A stretch of 64,000 nucleotides of DNA from Lindgomyces ingoldianus (lineage: Eukaryota; Ascomycota; Dothideomycetes; Pleosporales; Lindgomycetaceae): assembly GCF_010093535.1 (NCBI RefSeq), contig NW_022985167.1:1035335-1099334 (forward strand). The letters are read 5' to 3'. Positions 25,114 through 36,700 of the stretch are shown one piece after another. Every line of letters starts with the position of its first letter. The first letter of the stretch is position 1. A program made the translations under genes and the position numbers. A model generated the notes under the pieces. That model made no database searches and was not told where the DNA came from. It saw nothing but the letters and a program-made list of their open reading frames with translations.

Positions 25114-27030
25114 CTACCTATTGCTGCGCGTAGATAGCGTAAGGGAGTACCTTAGGTCTCTGCAGCGCAGGGATGCCTAGCAAGATTAAGAGTAGTACGC
25201 TAATAAGGGCAGAGACACGCTGCTTAACAGCTACACTAAGGACAAGTTTAAGCAGCTCTGTAGTAAGCTGTGGACACATAGTGCAGACGCGAGCTTGTCC
25301 TTAGCAACAGTAGAGTGTCACTTCTATACGCTAGTTAATCTTATGCTAGGCCACTACATGCTTACGCGCAGAGGCAACTGCTGTTCTGCAGAGATCTTAG
25401 ACCTATTTACCTTTAAGTTTAAGGGGGAGGGCCCTACAGGCTTTATGCCCCTAATATTTACTACCTGTGCAAGCAAGCAGAACTAGCATAGCTAGCTTAA
25501 GACAATAGGCGCGCTGCAGCACAGAAAGCTAATCCTCTACATGCTTAGCAGCCTAGCCTTCTACCTGCTCTATTGCTAGGACCTAGGCAACAAGCCCTTT
25601 CCTAACTTTAGTAAGCGCTTAGCCTAGTACTGCATACAGCTAATTAAGGCTAGCACAGGCAATTATACAGCAGCCTTCTCCTACAACTCCTAGCGCAACT
25701 AGGTTGCAAAGGCGTACAGTTACGCTAGGATTTTATCTTAGAAAAAGACTTACCTTCTACACAGTAAAGCAGCTAAGCTAGTAGAGCTTAAAAGGGTTAG
25801 TAAGGATTAAATTTAGTAAGCAGGCAGGTAAAATTAGGAGCAAATAGTTAGCTGCTACTTTAACTTACTGCTGCAAAAGTTTATAAAGTCTATAGCTAGC
25901 CATCTACTGTAGATAAGCTGCTTTAAGATCCCTTGCGCAGCTATTGCGCCTCTAGATAAGCTCCTGTCTCTTATCTAGCTAGAGCTTAATTTATAGAAGG
26001 GCTGCTTTAGCCTACACGCTAGCTAGATTAACAACCTAGCCGCAGGGGGCCTTACAAGCCTGCTGCTCTACCTTAGAGAGGTAATCCTCTAGGACTTAGT
26101 TGCGCTGCGCCAGCGCTTCCCTAGCCACCCTGTGTGGAACTACCTAGTGTTCTAGCACAGGGCGTACGCCGCCTTTGCTTAGGACATTAATGCGTCTCTT
26201 AACGCAGAGGCAGCTCCTAGTTAGCTGTTAGTCCTGTACTAGGCAATACCCCTGCTTGCTAACTAGCTCTAAGCGCTAGATGCCTAAAACAAGCAGCAGG
26301 TAAGGGAGCTTAAAAGAGAGCTTAAGGAGGAGCTTAATTACCTATGTAAGCTGCAGAGATTACAGTCTTAGTAGCTGCAGGTGCTTACGTCTGGCAGCCT
26401 TATGTTCTACCTGGAGGCGTCGCAGGCGCAGGGCGGTCTGCTGCTGCCACCACCTCCACTCAGGCACACAGCAGCTGCGCCGCCGTCGCTGGCAGACGTA
26501 GATTTAAGCAGGTATACCTCTGCCCAGGCCAGCATCGCGCCTACGCCGTCTGCGCGCTCGCCTAGCCTATCGCCTCTGCCAGCAGCGCTTAAGCTGGCGC
26601 CTAAGCTAGAGCCTGCACTAAAGCATCGCATGTGCCGCGCTGTGAGGACTGTGGAGGACCTCTAGCGCAAATAGACAGTAGGCCTGCAGGGCTAGCCTTC
26701 TATTACTAAGCTAGACAGGCGCTGGGGAAACAAGTGGAGGTTAGGTTGTTAGAGTGAGCTGCAGTAGTACTCTCTGCAGCTTAAGGTTATTAAGGAGATT
26801 AGGCGCATTGCGCAGGCACGGAGGACTAGCGAGGAGGCGGCCATGTGGCAGGTGAGCCAGCAGCAGCAGCAGCAGAGGGTCTCGCTGGACCAGCTCTGCA
26901 AGCATCTCAGAGTCGCTCAGAAGGAGAGCAATCGCCCCTAGTTTTGTAGTCCTAGTATTGTATATAGTTATTGTCATGAGAGTTAATTAATTAGTGTTTA
27001 GATAGTTATAGCTGCTAAGTGGGGATTCTA

Positions 27031-27180
27031 TTCTGCATTGTTCTGCAATTTGCTGCATTGTTCTGCAATTTGCTGCATTGTTCTGCAATTTGCTGCGTCT
27101 TTTTGCAATTTTCTGCATTGTTCTGCAATTTGCTGCTTCTTGTTGCAATTTGATGCATTGTTCTGCAATTTGCTGCATTG
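27031..27180. repeat. 20-bp minisatellite, seven copies
   Basis: The unit TTCTGCAATTTGCTGCATTG is repeated head to tail from 27041 to 27180, with a half copy at 27031-27040. Copies 1, 2 and 7 are identical; the others differ at a few bases. It lies about 90 bases after the stop of the Crypton gene, at the border of the TpA-rich compartment. Open frames across it on the minus strand are artefacts of a repeat that does not fix a stop. Confidence 0.95.
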
Positions 27181-27186
27181 TTAGGA

Positions 27187-27229
27187 TACTGTGCGAGCAC
27201 AGTATACTTCCTTCTGTCACACCGTGACA
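27187..27229. repeat. Two small palindromes at the compartment border
   Basis: TACTGTGC-GA-GCACAGTA (27187-27204) and TGTCAC-ACC-GTGACA (27215-27229) are perfect short inverted repeats directly after the minisatellite. They may be the end of the Crypton or of an older element; I cannot tell which. Confidence 0.7.
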
Positions 27230-28995
27230 TTTATAGAGAGGTACCTAGCAGCCATACAGTGCGTTCCCAGCAACGTAATAGCAATTATAATGCAGCTCTG
27301 CAGTGCTTCAAAGCTAGAGCAGCCTGGCAGCTATTATAAGACCAAAAATCAGGACATTTGAACATGTGGCGGCGTAGATAATGCGCATAGAGGGTGGGCA
27401 GTGGACATGGGTGGGAGGTGGTACCCTTTTTTATTCGAGAGCTTGAATCCGGCGTCTCGTTTAAGCGAACTGAAGCAGCAAGGTCCTTGGGCATTCTCCC
27501 CGATACGACTGAGCCCGCATCCACAGATTATCCAGAGTTAGGGGGACTGCCAGAAGAAGAGCCTTTTATGCCCAGCACCTTAAATGCAGGGGAGGGGGAG
27601 GGGTGGCATAAGAGGCAGTAAAAGAAGCAGTAGGAGCAGCAGCAGAAGAAGAGGAAGCAGAGAACCTCCAGAAATCTAAACGGCTAGCGAGCACGCAGCC
27701 GAATGGAGTAGTTCTAGGTTTCTATGAAAGCGTTTAGATCTAATCACGAGTCTATAAGCCAGTATCAATAGGAACGAAAATGGAATCAATCTGTCAGTCG
27801 TCAGCACCCGGACTATGCGTAATTACTGGTGGGAACATTCCAGCTCTTCTCCCACATAGTAGCCAAAGTGCCCTCTCCGAACAGCCTCATGGCCTCTCTG
27901 TTTGGGTAACTATGCTCCTAATAGACTTAATTCCTTGCAGCAACAAATGTAACACCCGTCTAGATCGGAACTCACCGCTCGACAATGTGAAGACTAGGGG
28001 TTGAGTCACATGCTGGATTGCCGCATGCAAATGGCCAACAGGCTGGATGTTATGCTCCCAGATAAACTAAGAGGTGTTGAGTAGGGCTCGGTCACTAACC
28101 AAGAACTAAATAGGTGGCATCAGTGATAGATTTGTGGGTGACCTTTTCACGTCAAGTCAAGCCAGATGTTTGAAGCTGAAGGCCATCTAAAGCTTCTCGA
28201 TATCTCATCTTATTTACTGGATGCTTAATATGTTAATAATATGAAAAATGCTCGGTTTACCAAAAGGCATGCATCTTATCTGCTTGCTGTTGAGAAGAAT
28301 CAAGGAAGACCACTTCTCTTATCGTACAAGGCAGCAACTAGATCGTATTGACAACCCTATGCTCCAGATATAACAATAGTGCACCTTGTCCTTCCGCATA
28401 GGCTCTAATAAAGGACCCTGATAAAGGATTAGGAACCCATCACGAATTTCAATTTCAAGCCACACTCGAGATGGCCCGGAGATTAGTATAAAAGATTTTG
28501 AGGAAGTGCTGTTATTTGTAGGCGTGAGAGCTTAGGGTTGAGCAGGATCGAATGTTGAAGAAACCCGCATGCAAAAATAATAGACGAAATAAGACGAAGT
28601 AATGGTAGTAATCATCGTAAGGGTATTGGACAGTACCTGAATGATTCAGCTTGGTGTTCCTCTGATGTGAATCTGCGGGGCATTGCGGGGTTTATCCTCA
28701 ATCACCACCTGACTTTCAGGGTAGGGAGATTCAAATACTTCCAAGGTCGTCCTAGGATCTTATGCATAGCTTCGGCATCTTACTCGCAAATCACAAACTT
28801 TCCCTAGGTAGCGATCTAAGAATGGTAGTGGTGGATACGAACCTGGAAACCGCTACTAGTTAAGTTGTGCCCCCTGCGGACTGCAATTTTGTGACGCGAC
28901 TCTTCTTCCTCAAACACACTTCAACAACAACCTAAGAATTAGGTCCCGAACACTTCCTACCCTCACGTTACAATATATCGCCCCAAACCACTGCC
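27230..28995. other. Intergenic transition zone, no gene seen
   Basis: Base composition returns to that of ordinary fungal DNA. There is a purine-rich stretch of AGCAGC/AGAAG type at about 27600-27670. Short open frames here have no recognisable protein features. The last 150 bases before 28996 are the upstream region of the next gene, with a CA-rich leader. Confidence 0.6.
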
Positions 28996-29970
28996 ATGGT
29001 AAAATTCCCAAAACCATCAGTAGCAAAACGTGAGAGCACGTATAGCTCCCTACGAACTCGTCGTACCAAACGCGCTAAATCCTCCTCTGCCAGTAAGTTC
29101 GCGACTCCCTCTTCCCGGTATGGCACAATAGCTAACCTAGAAGTCCTTCCATTCCGATTCCTAGACCTTCCACGAGAGCTCCGCGACCAAATCTACGCCG
29201 AGGTATGGGAAGATTCTGAAGCGCTCCAAGTCGTGTACAATGGAATTATTTTCGAGGCCAACCACTGTTCCCCTACAGCCCCACCAGATACTATAAGCAG
29301 GAACTGGAGCCGTCGTGATATGTGGCTCTTGGCAAACAAGCAGATTTTACGAGAAGGCATCGAGACGTTCCAACGAGACGCCTACTATGTTTGTTACATG
29401 CAATCAGCCCGGAAGCCTAATTTCAGCCAATGGAATTTACGACCACTGTTAAACCCATCTGCAGGAAAGAGCCTCGACCTCTTCGGTCTCATCAAAGAAG
29501 AAACCATGCGCGAACTCGACACGACGTTTGGCTACCACCTCCGCAACGACGGTCGCAGCGTCGAAGGCCGTCTTGAACTCTTCGAAGGGGACATCAAAGC
29601 CCTCCAGAATCTCCGAGCTGTGATAGGCCCTGCGTCTAGCTTGCAGGAACTCTGCATCCGCATCGACGTGTCAAAATACTACCGATTAGAGGTTGATGAA
29701 GGGTGTGTTCCTATCTCGACCGATCTCCGGCCCTTGGAACTTCTTAATACGGCGACGAATTTACGGCAGGTGCATGTTTGGATGAGTACGCGCATGAGAT
29801 TTCTCCCACGTCCGATGCATTATATTCATAGTGATACTTTGACGATTATTGGAGCGGAGATCGCGAGGGTTGGGAAGGTGTTGGTCGGAGAGGGGTCGGT
29901 TACACAGTTGGTCTCGACGGTGCTGTCGAATACACAGCAAAAGTGGAAGTACGAGATTCGACGAGCTTGA
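28996..29970 (+). CDS. 2EXR/F-box-like domain protein, 324 aa
   Basis: A single exon encodes 324 residues. After a basic, Ser-rich N-terminus (about residues 1-48) the segment FRFLDLPRELRDQIYAEVW (about 53-71) is the signature of the 2EXR/F-box-like domain found in very many ascomycete proteins. A later LLANKQILREGIETF helix is the usual second element of these proteins. In true F-box proteins this motif binds Skp1 and the rest recruits a ubiquitination target, but for this family a function has not generally been shown, so I give none. No signal peptide or membrane segment is seen. The ATG sits in a good context (GCCATGG). It is the first apparently intact gene right of the transposon block, and this family is often expanded near such regions. 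Confidence 0.75.
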   Translation: MVKFPKPSVAKRESTYSSLRTRRTKRAKSSSASKFATPSSRYGTIANLEVLPFRFLDLPRELRDQIYAEVWEDSEALQVVYNGIIFEANHCSPTAPPDTISRNWSRRDMWLLANKQILREGIETFQRDAYYVCYMQSARKPNFSQWNLRPLLNPSAGKSLDLFGLIKEETMRELDTTFGYHLRNDGRSVEGRLELFEGDIKALQNLRAVIGPASSLQELCIRIDVSKYYRLEVDEGCVPISTDLRPLELLNTATNLRQVHVWMSTRMRFLPRPMHYIHSDTLTIIGAEIARVGKVLVGEGSVTQLVSTVLSNTQQKWKYEIRRA

Positions 29971-32059
29971 GATAGGAGTGGATAAAATATAGAATAATCG
30001 CAATTAGCCATAATCAATAGATTAGATCCCGATTTCTATGACGAAATATATGTGCTCCAACTCCATATGTCTTATTTTACAGCCTCGAGGACTCGAAAAT
30101 GGGGATTCTTTGCACGTCCGGACCTTTTCGTAGAACAAGCCGATACGTTCCTGGGTGGGCGCTCTCGAGATAGATTTAATTCTGTGTTTTGAATGTGGCT
30201 TTTCCAAATAAGGGAGTAATGAACTTATTTGAAATGTTGCCAATCGCCCCTTGTCCTGCTCTCATTCCGCGGAACTGAAATGTAGTCGAAGTTCTAGATG
30301 CTATCATTAAGAAAAGAACTTGAAAAGTGTCACGGCGGTGCATCCCTTAAATTATCATTGCTTCCACGATGGAAAGATAATTCACAATTTTTGTATGTGG
30401 GGGGGGGGAGTGCACATTCGGAATACTCCCTTGGACTGGCGGGATACGAAGGAGCTAAAGAGGCACAGGTGGACGCAATTTTGAAAGAATTGTATCATGG
30501 CTAACTCGCTGACATTTTGATTGGTTAGATGACTTGGCACATCCTGCGGGGAGAAAGTTGTTTAGAGGGGGATGTGAAGACAAAGTGGAATGGAACACGG
30601 GCCGAGTGGAAAATTAAGGGAAGTACCTGGTCCGCGGTCTGTAGACTGTGCCGGCCTCAGAGACAATCAACTGGATCCCCGAAGTAAGGGTCAAACAGAC
30701 GACCACCTTGAAACACCACAACACTCCACTTGCCCAACACCTATAATCCGAGCCTTGTCTGTGTTGTTCTTATACCCACACTTACAGACAGCTTCTCCGT
30801 GCGCAGAGGGCTGAGATGAGTGCCTCACCTCACCGCTTAAGTCCTGTCACCCGCTCCCACTGCTACACCATGCTTGACGCCCTGAGTGCTCCAAATATGT
30901 TTCCCTAGGCAAAAGCAGCGGGGCTCAATATTTGCTGTAAAGGAGCCACACCTCATGGCCATCGATTTACTTGAAGAAGATATCCTTAACCTGTAGGTAT
31001 AAGGCCCTGTTTATAGTACCAAATTGCTAGCCCTGTAGACAACTATTTAGATAAACAAACAAAAAATTGGAGCTCATATGGATTGTTATACCAAGTCAAT
31101 GCCTTTCATATCCGCCAATGTTAGAACGAAATCTCTAGTGCTTGATTGATGCCTCGTAAAGATATCGCGATTACCACGACACACAATGTTTGTGACCAAG
31201 GTGGCATCTCAAGGAGACTCCAGCTGAGAGTTTTGAGTAATGTTCTATCGTTTTCTCTTGTTTCATGTACACAAACATGAGTGGCCCCGAGCAAGTTCAG
31301 GAAACTGCCGGGCAGTTGTCGCTGCCCAGGGAACGAGTTCTTGTTCGATCTGCCGTCTGACTCTATCGTGGTTGAAGGAACGGTTGAAGAGCAGCGCCTA
31401 GACAGGAATAAAAGCTTGCCCTTTGCGTGATTTTTCTTACAACCATCCAGACCTTGGATTTGGAGAGTTTAGAACGAGTGAAAATTGGCATCTTGCAGTC
31501 CATAAAACTTTAAGCACTTATATGAGATGGATACGGCGGTTGAGGGCATTTGTTAGTGCCTCCGATACACTATTACAGTCGGCTTCGGTTACTGAGGCTC
31601 TCCCCAAGAGAAGGTCGAATATCGGGGTGCTAAGCGTCGGCTGTATACCCACCTAGTCCCTTGGGGATCAGTCGTAGAGCAAATTGTGGCTAGACATACT
31701 GGTCGAGTCTCTTCGGTGGATAAATCCCGCAATGCTTTTGCGGTACTGGTAACTCCCTCCTCTTCCTCATTATCTATTGACGCTCCTGAACAAGAATGTG
31801 TGTTAGCATGATGTATAGTTTCCAGATTGGTAGGCTTCGGGGAAACCAACGTTTTACCAATGTTAGTTGAGAATTTTTGTTGATATTTATTGCTTCACCT
31901 GCACTTTTCCTCGCCTAGCTGCCTCGTGATAGTGAAGGTGTTTTAACCCTTGAACGGATATTAGAACCCTCTGGAAGGACTGAAGCGTTGCTGCCCACAT
32001 CCTGAACGGTCGTCTGCTGAGACTCAATCCAGCATTCGCAGGTCACCAACTTGAAGCCT
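29971..32059. other. Gene-poor stretch, no supported gene
   Basis: Several frames of 60-90 codons exist on both strands but none shows a domain, a start in good context plus splice signals, or agreement across frames. There is a run of nine G at about 30400. The region may hold further remains of the decayed gene that lies to its right. Confidence 0.5.
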
Positions 32060-33190
32060 TCAAAAACTGGCTTTCCACTTCCGAATCTCTTCCTTGGACA
32101 TTGCGGCCAAGATCTCGTCCATTTTGCGCCGAATCCTCTTATCGGTGGCTTTAGTGCCGAGGCCCCGTTTCACAATCGCCAAGGCATGGTAAGCAAAAAG
32201 GTCAACCTTGGTCTCGAAGTGAGAAGGGAGGTCGTCCGCATCCAATAAATCAAGCTGTATATCTCAGCGCAGACTCCTCGACACCGTATATATCGTCTTT
32301 GCAGTTGGTCCCTCTACATTAGCGGAAACCCGCTCATCATTTTGAAGGTCTTGCTGCTCGGATTCTGGCTTAGTCTTCTAAACAGGAATATCTTCCTCTT
32401 CTGGGTAATGTTCATCCCCTTGGAGTTCCGTTGCCTCATTAGTGTTATTTCGATACTCCATGATAACATCTTCACGTATTGCTGAGTGTAATCTAGATCT
32501 AGCGCGGCCTGTCACTCATGGGGGTGAATACAGTTGTGGTGTCGCCCTCATGGTTGAGAGGACCTTCATTTGGTAGGCTGAGCCTAGTCCCATTCACTAA
32601 CAATTTGGCGTTATCCTCAGCAAGCTTGTTCTGCTGTTGCACGAAACCGGCCATCATGTCTTTCGACGCGATGGCCGTACTTTTTACCGTGAAGCCTATG
32701 GCTGGCCGCAACCACGGATGCAATACCCACCTCAATTTTCTCGGGGGTCTCCATATACCCAGCCAGTATCCAAGCCAGCTGATGAATCATCTCCGATCGG
32801 AAGAGATCTGACATCTGCGATATTTTCTTCTCCGTCGCCCCTGCCTCGCTCATGTGTGGCTGGATCACATTGAGACCGATCTTTTTCGGAAAGCCATCTG
32901 GAAAGCATATCTTGATTAGGTCCCGAACAGACTCTTTGAACATGGGATCACTGGGATCCAAGAGGCAAGCTAGCTTGATGCCAAAGTTCTAGGTTTTTAC
33001 GTCCTGGGGATCGGCATTGTCTCTAATCGCAGGGACATAAAGGCTCAAGTCTTTGTGGAAGATGGATTTGGCTTGCAAGATGGGATGCTTCAAATCCGCT
33101 GTTTCCAATTTACCTGTTGATATGGTTCGGGAGCGCTTCGTACGGGTCTCAGAGGAGCCCGGAGACCCACGTCGTTCCTGAATTAACGCG
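32060..33190 (-). pseudogene. Decayed gene of unknown family
   Basis: On the - strand a coherent protein can be followed from about 33170 down to a stop at 32060, but only through at least one frameshift and three stops. Segments include KSIFHKDLSLYVPAIRDNA, then a TAG where Trp is likely, then LACLLDPSDPMFKESVRDL, KISQMSDLFRSEMIHQLAW and VVAASHRLHG. A frame change follows to KDMMAGFVQQQNKLAEDNA, another to MEYRNNTNEATELQG with an in-frame TAG and TGA, and finally LPSHFETKVDLFAYHALAI ... KWKASF. All three stops can be explained by single C-to-T or G-to-A changes. I do not recognise the family. An alternative is a live gene with several introns, but two of the stops lie in stretches that read well on both sides. 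Confidence 0.55.
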
Positions 33191-33783
33191 TCAGTCGTGA
33201 ATCAATTTGTACCCAGGAAAACTTGTGTACTACCCTCCTCTTGTGAGAGTTCCCTTCCATCGCTATAGCTGGCGGTTTAGTGGCCGTGAGACTAGCGTGA
33301 GAGGTAGGAAGGCGATCAGGTTTTCGTTGCTGTACCAATTGCGTAGGCTAACCGAATTGGTGACTGCAGGTGAAGTGAAAGAGGCAGTCGCGACTTTCTC
33401 AACGCGTTGTACCGGAAATAAGGCTCTAAGTCCGATTTGTCGTAGCGCGCTATCACGTGTATCTAACCCTCCCCACCTGTTGAACCCTTCAACGGGTATG
33501 TAATAAGCAGATGAGGGAACAAGGTTTGTACGACTCGCCCACTTTGCACCCTGAGGCCGTCCAACCCACCGCACACATTAAAAGGCGAGGCCTTACCACT
33601 TTGACGAGTGCATCGTCAATTTGGAGGGGAAGCATTGCCAAGCCTACGGGAAGCTCCGGCCAATAAAGCTTCACCTCAAGTTTCTCGCAACCAGACGCTC
33701 CAAGTCGAACTTCCGTAACACGCGACTCCCACTATGATCCTGCGCCCCACAATCACACACCCTGCCGCTATTCTGTCGCGAAC

Positions 33784-36700
33784 ATGTCGGCAACATATCC
33801 TACTAGAATACGACTGACTGTCGAAATCCTTCCCCTCCATCCCTCAGATTCAAATGGACCACGTCGAGCTGCCACCCTCGCAGCGTTCCGGGGAAGGAGG
33901 ATTGCGCTGCCCGTTCAATTGGAGGACACCTTCGACAAAGTATGGAACTTGATTGAGGAGAGGTACAAACGGAACTATCTGACTCCGGCGCAAGCGTCGT
34001 GAGTTTCCCCTCTTGCGGCTCCGTCGCGTATCAGATCGACGTGTACTGATGGCGGTTGTAGGAATTTCACAATAAAACGGTTGCTGGACTTCGACGACTG
34101 CGAAATAGAGATGAGCGACACTGTCGGCTCCATTTATGAGACCGTTACTGAGTTGGAGAAACGTAAGGTCAAGGTTGTTCCAAGCTTCATCGATCGCGAC
34201 TTCTCCGTAGCCATCGCATCGAACGTTGTGCCTGAAAACACCCTTAAGCGCTTGCGAGAAATTGAAGAGCTGAATGCAGGAAATAAGAGAAGGCGATTGG
34301 AAGAACTTCCACACGACAACGAGGACTTGGATCGCACGCGAGATCGGCCCGTCCCTTCTACCGAGTCCGACGAAAGCAGGGAAATCCATACTGGGGACAA
34401 CGCTGCTCAGACAGCATGCAGTGGAGAAGAGCAGTGGAGATCCGCATCGGCCAGTTCTATTATATATGTACAGGATTCGCAGACCGGACTCCCAAAATTC
34501 CAGCCCGACCCGAAGATCGAATCTCCAGAGTTAGGCGCTCAGTCGGTCCGCACTATTCCCGAGTCAGATGAGGAATCAATTCATAGCCCTAGGCGTGTTG
34601 ATGTGGGTACACCTTCTACAGACAGACATCCGTTTAAGAAGCCCTTACAACCTGCATCAAAAATGGCGCACAACAACCCCCGCCGTCGTTCTGAATCACG
34701 CCAAGAGTCCTCCGTGGAATCATTCCATAAGCCGCGTGAACAGAACAGATCACCAGAGCTACAACATGAGGATAATGAGCAGATTACTCAAGAGGTGGAT
34801 GTGAATGTGGAAGATAGTCAAACCTTAGATGAGCTGGAGCCTTTTATATCTCTAGAGGATGATCTCCCTCACAAGACTCCTTACAATAAGTCAGCGAAGC
34901 GGCTCAAAACATATGGCGGTCGATTCCCACGGACACCTAGGCTCCTCCAAGAAGAGATGCATCCCTTCAAAAAGCTTCGATCCACCTCAACAGAGGCACA
35001 CAAAAAAGGAAGTAACTCTTTAGGGGCACAAAAGAACCTATCCGCCAAATCTCGTTCTTTTCAACGACCGAAACCGGACGAGATCGTGTCCACTCCAGAA
35101 GTGAACGGCGGCGTAGCAGCTTACGGAGAAGACTCTCCGATTTTTGCGTCAAAAGTGCTTGCTTCTAAGCGAGGGTCCCGTCTAGCTCGAAAGGAAAGCC
35201 CAGCCCTTGAGGCTGGCCAAGATACGGGCAACACGTATGTGACGCCTGGGAACAGCCAAGTAGCGAAATCTACTAGGCCATTAAGTTTGAAGAAGCCCCC
35301 TCAGGTGTTCTGCAAGATGCTCAAGCCAGGTACTAGTCCGAAGAAAATCATCGGAACCGATTCGGCTCTGCCGACGTCTAACGAACTTGACGAGGTGGAA
35401 TCAGTGACCAACCCCACACCTCGACACGGCCTTAGAAAATCTGCCATAGGACTATCAGAATCTGGTGAAAAGTATAGCACACCTACACCATCTACTGTCA
35501 ACGACACTTCGCATACTCGGATCTCTTCGAACGCGTTGGCTAAGGTTGACGCGCTGAAAGAAAAATTAGCCAAGCGGAGAGTGTCCCCAAAGGTTGTCAT
35601 CCCATCAAAAAAGCCAACTCCTGCTTCTGTTGATCAACCTCCCGAGACGGATGGTCCGCAACAGAACTTAAAGTCTCGAAATGGAGAAAGTGACGCTTAT
35701 AAATATGGTAGTGCAGGGAAAGCTTCGGCCAGCCTCACAATGTCGAAGAAAACAGCATCAAAAGCGCCAAGGCCGTCCACGATATATGGTATTTCTACAG
35801 ATATACTGCCACGTGGAATGTCCGAAACGTCAGAAACAAGACCTACGCCAGCCAAGAGCGAAGTCCCTCTCCCCACAAACGTAAGACATCTCGCTAGAGA
35901 TGGGGTTAGGAGTTTGGTTAGTGCAGAAGCCGTGGCAAAGAAACCTGAAAAGACTAAGAAGCCGATATCAACCACGCCAGTACCCGTACCAACAGTCGAA
36001 ACGAGTATCAGCAACTTGGTACGAAGCATGTCTGAATCATCCACCTCGCGAGCTACGCCAACGAGGAGTGAGGTACCAGTTACTAGTAAAGCCAAGCATC
36101 CCAATATAAACGGAAATGACGTGCATGGGTTGTCCCAGAAACTCTCTTGTTCGGATGTTTCGAAGGGTCGAAGGGTAATGAGCGAAGTCCCTTTGCCCGA
36201 AAATGTCAGACATCTCGTGGGGAACTCGCAGCCTAAGCCTGCATCTGAAGAGCCTGAATCAAAGGCAACCAAACGCCGGTGTCGCCAATTACAAAATGGC
36301 ATGACGGACTCAGCGTCATCCGCCCCTGAACTTAAGTTGCCTGAACACCGTGGCCTCCTACAGAGGAGTGCCATAGAGGAGTCAATATCCCTAGCGTCAA
36401 AAGCAAACGCTACAAAAGCACGCGGCGTGGCGCAAAAGAATGCGGGGACAATCTCGACCATAGCGCCTAAGGCACGTCGACAAAGTTTTCTTCAATTTCC
36501 TCCAGAAGAACGTCCAAAGAAGGTAGCCGAACCATACCCTCAATCAGCACCAAAGCCCACCACTACCGCGGAAGACGCTATATCGATTTCTAGTACGAAG
36601 TCGGACACTTCTTATGAATCAACTGAAGATGAGGTGCCTAGTGGATTGACAACCAACGGTAGAGGGAAGCTACAAAATCTTGATGGACCTGCCAGCGAAC

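Larger units (their letters stand above)
15813..26940 (+). pseudogene. Crypton-type tyrosine recombinase with GCR1_C tail, split by an LTR element
   Basis: The coding pieces are at 15813-16295 and 25114-26940. The N-terminal piece reads ANNAKLRANAHYI ... LKQEEFKV, then a likely intron (about 15995-16053, GT...CTAAC...AG), then FCKRKQYY and EEKLLLFLV. After removal of element C it continues as VREYLRSLQRRDA, HYMLTRRGN, LFTFKFKGEGPTGFMPLIFTT and LAFYLLY, matching the Ndc10-like recombinase core of fungal Cryptons. A coiled region (RELKRELKEEL) and a low-complexity linker lead to a C-terminal DNA-binding domain (MCRAVRTVEDL, EIRRIAQARRTSEEAA, LDQLCKHLR) of the GCR1_C type, ending at about 26940. 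Many Trp codons are now TAG, the mark of RIP. The C-terminal third is the least damaged. The gene cannot be functional as it stands. Confidence 0.8.

Noticed and set aside
15813..26940. Starship captain (DUF3435-type tyrosine recombinase) and giant mobile element
   Set aside because: The recombinase motifs and the GCR1_C tail match Cryptons; there is no cargo gene set and the gene is not at the end of a large insert.
26987..27230. Two overlapping minus-strand frames of 71-77 codons with repeated QxAxNCRTM-like units
   Set aside because: They are translations of the 20-bp minisatellite in two frames, not genes.
27421..27540. Possible tRNA-like sequence around GAGAGCTTGAATCCGGC
   Set aside because: Arms do not pair as a cloverleaf and the T-loop sequence is not canonical.
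27394..27621. 75-codon frame after the transposon block
   Set aside because: No domain, and it runs into a low-complexity purine tract.
35697..36461. 254-codon minus-strand frame within the nucleolar protein gene
   Set aside because: Antisense shadow of a low-complexity coding exon; the sense frame is open for over 1200 codons.
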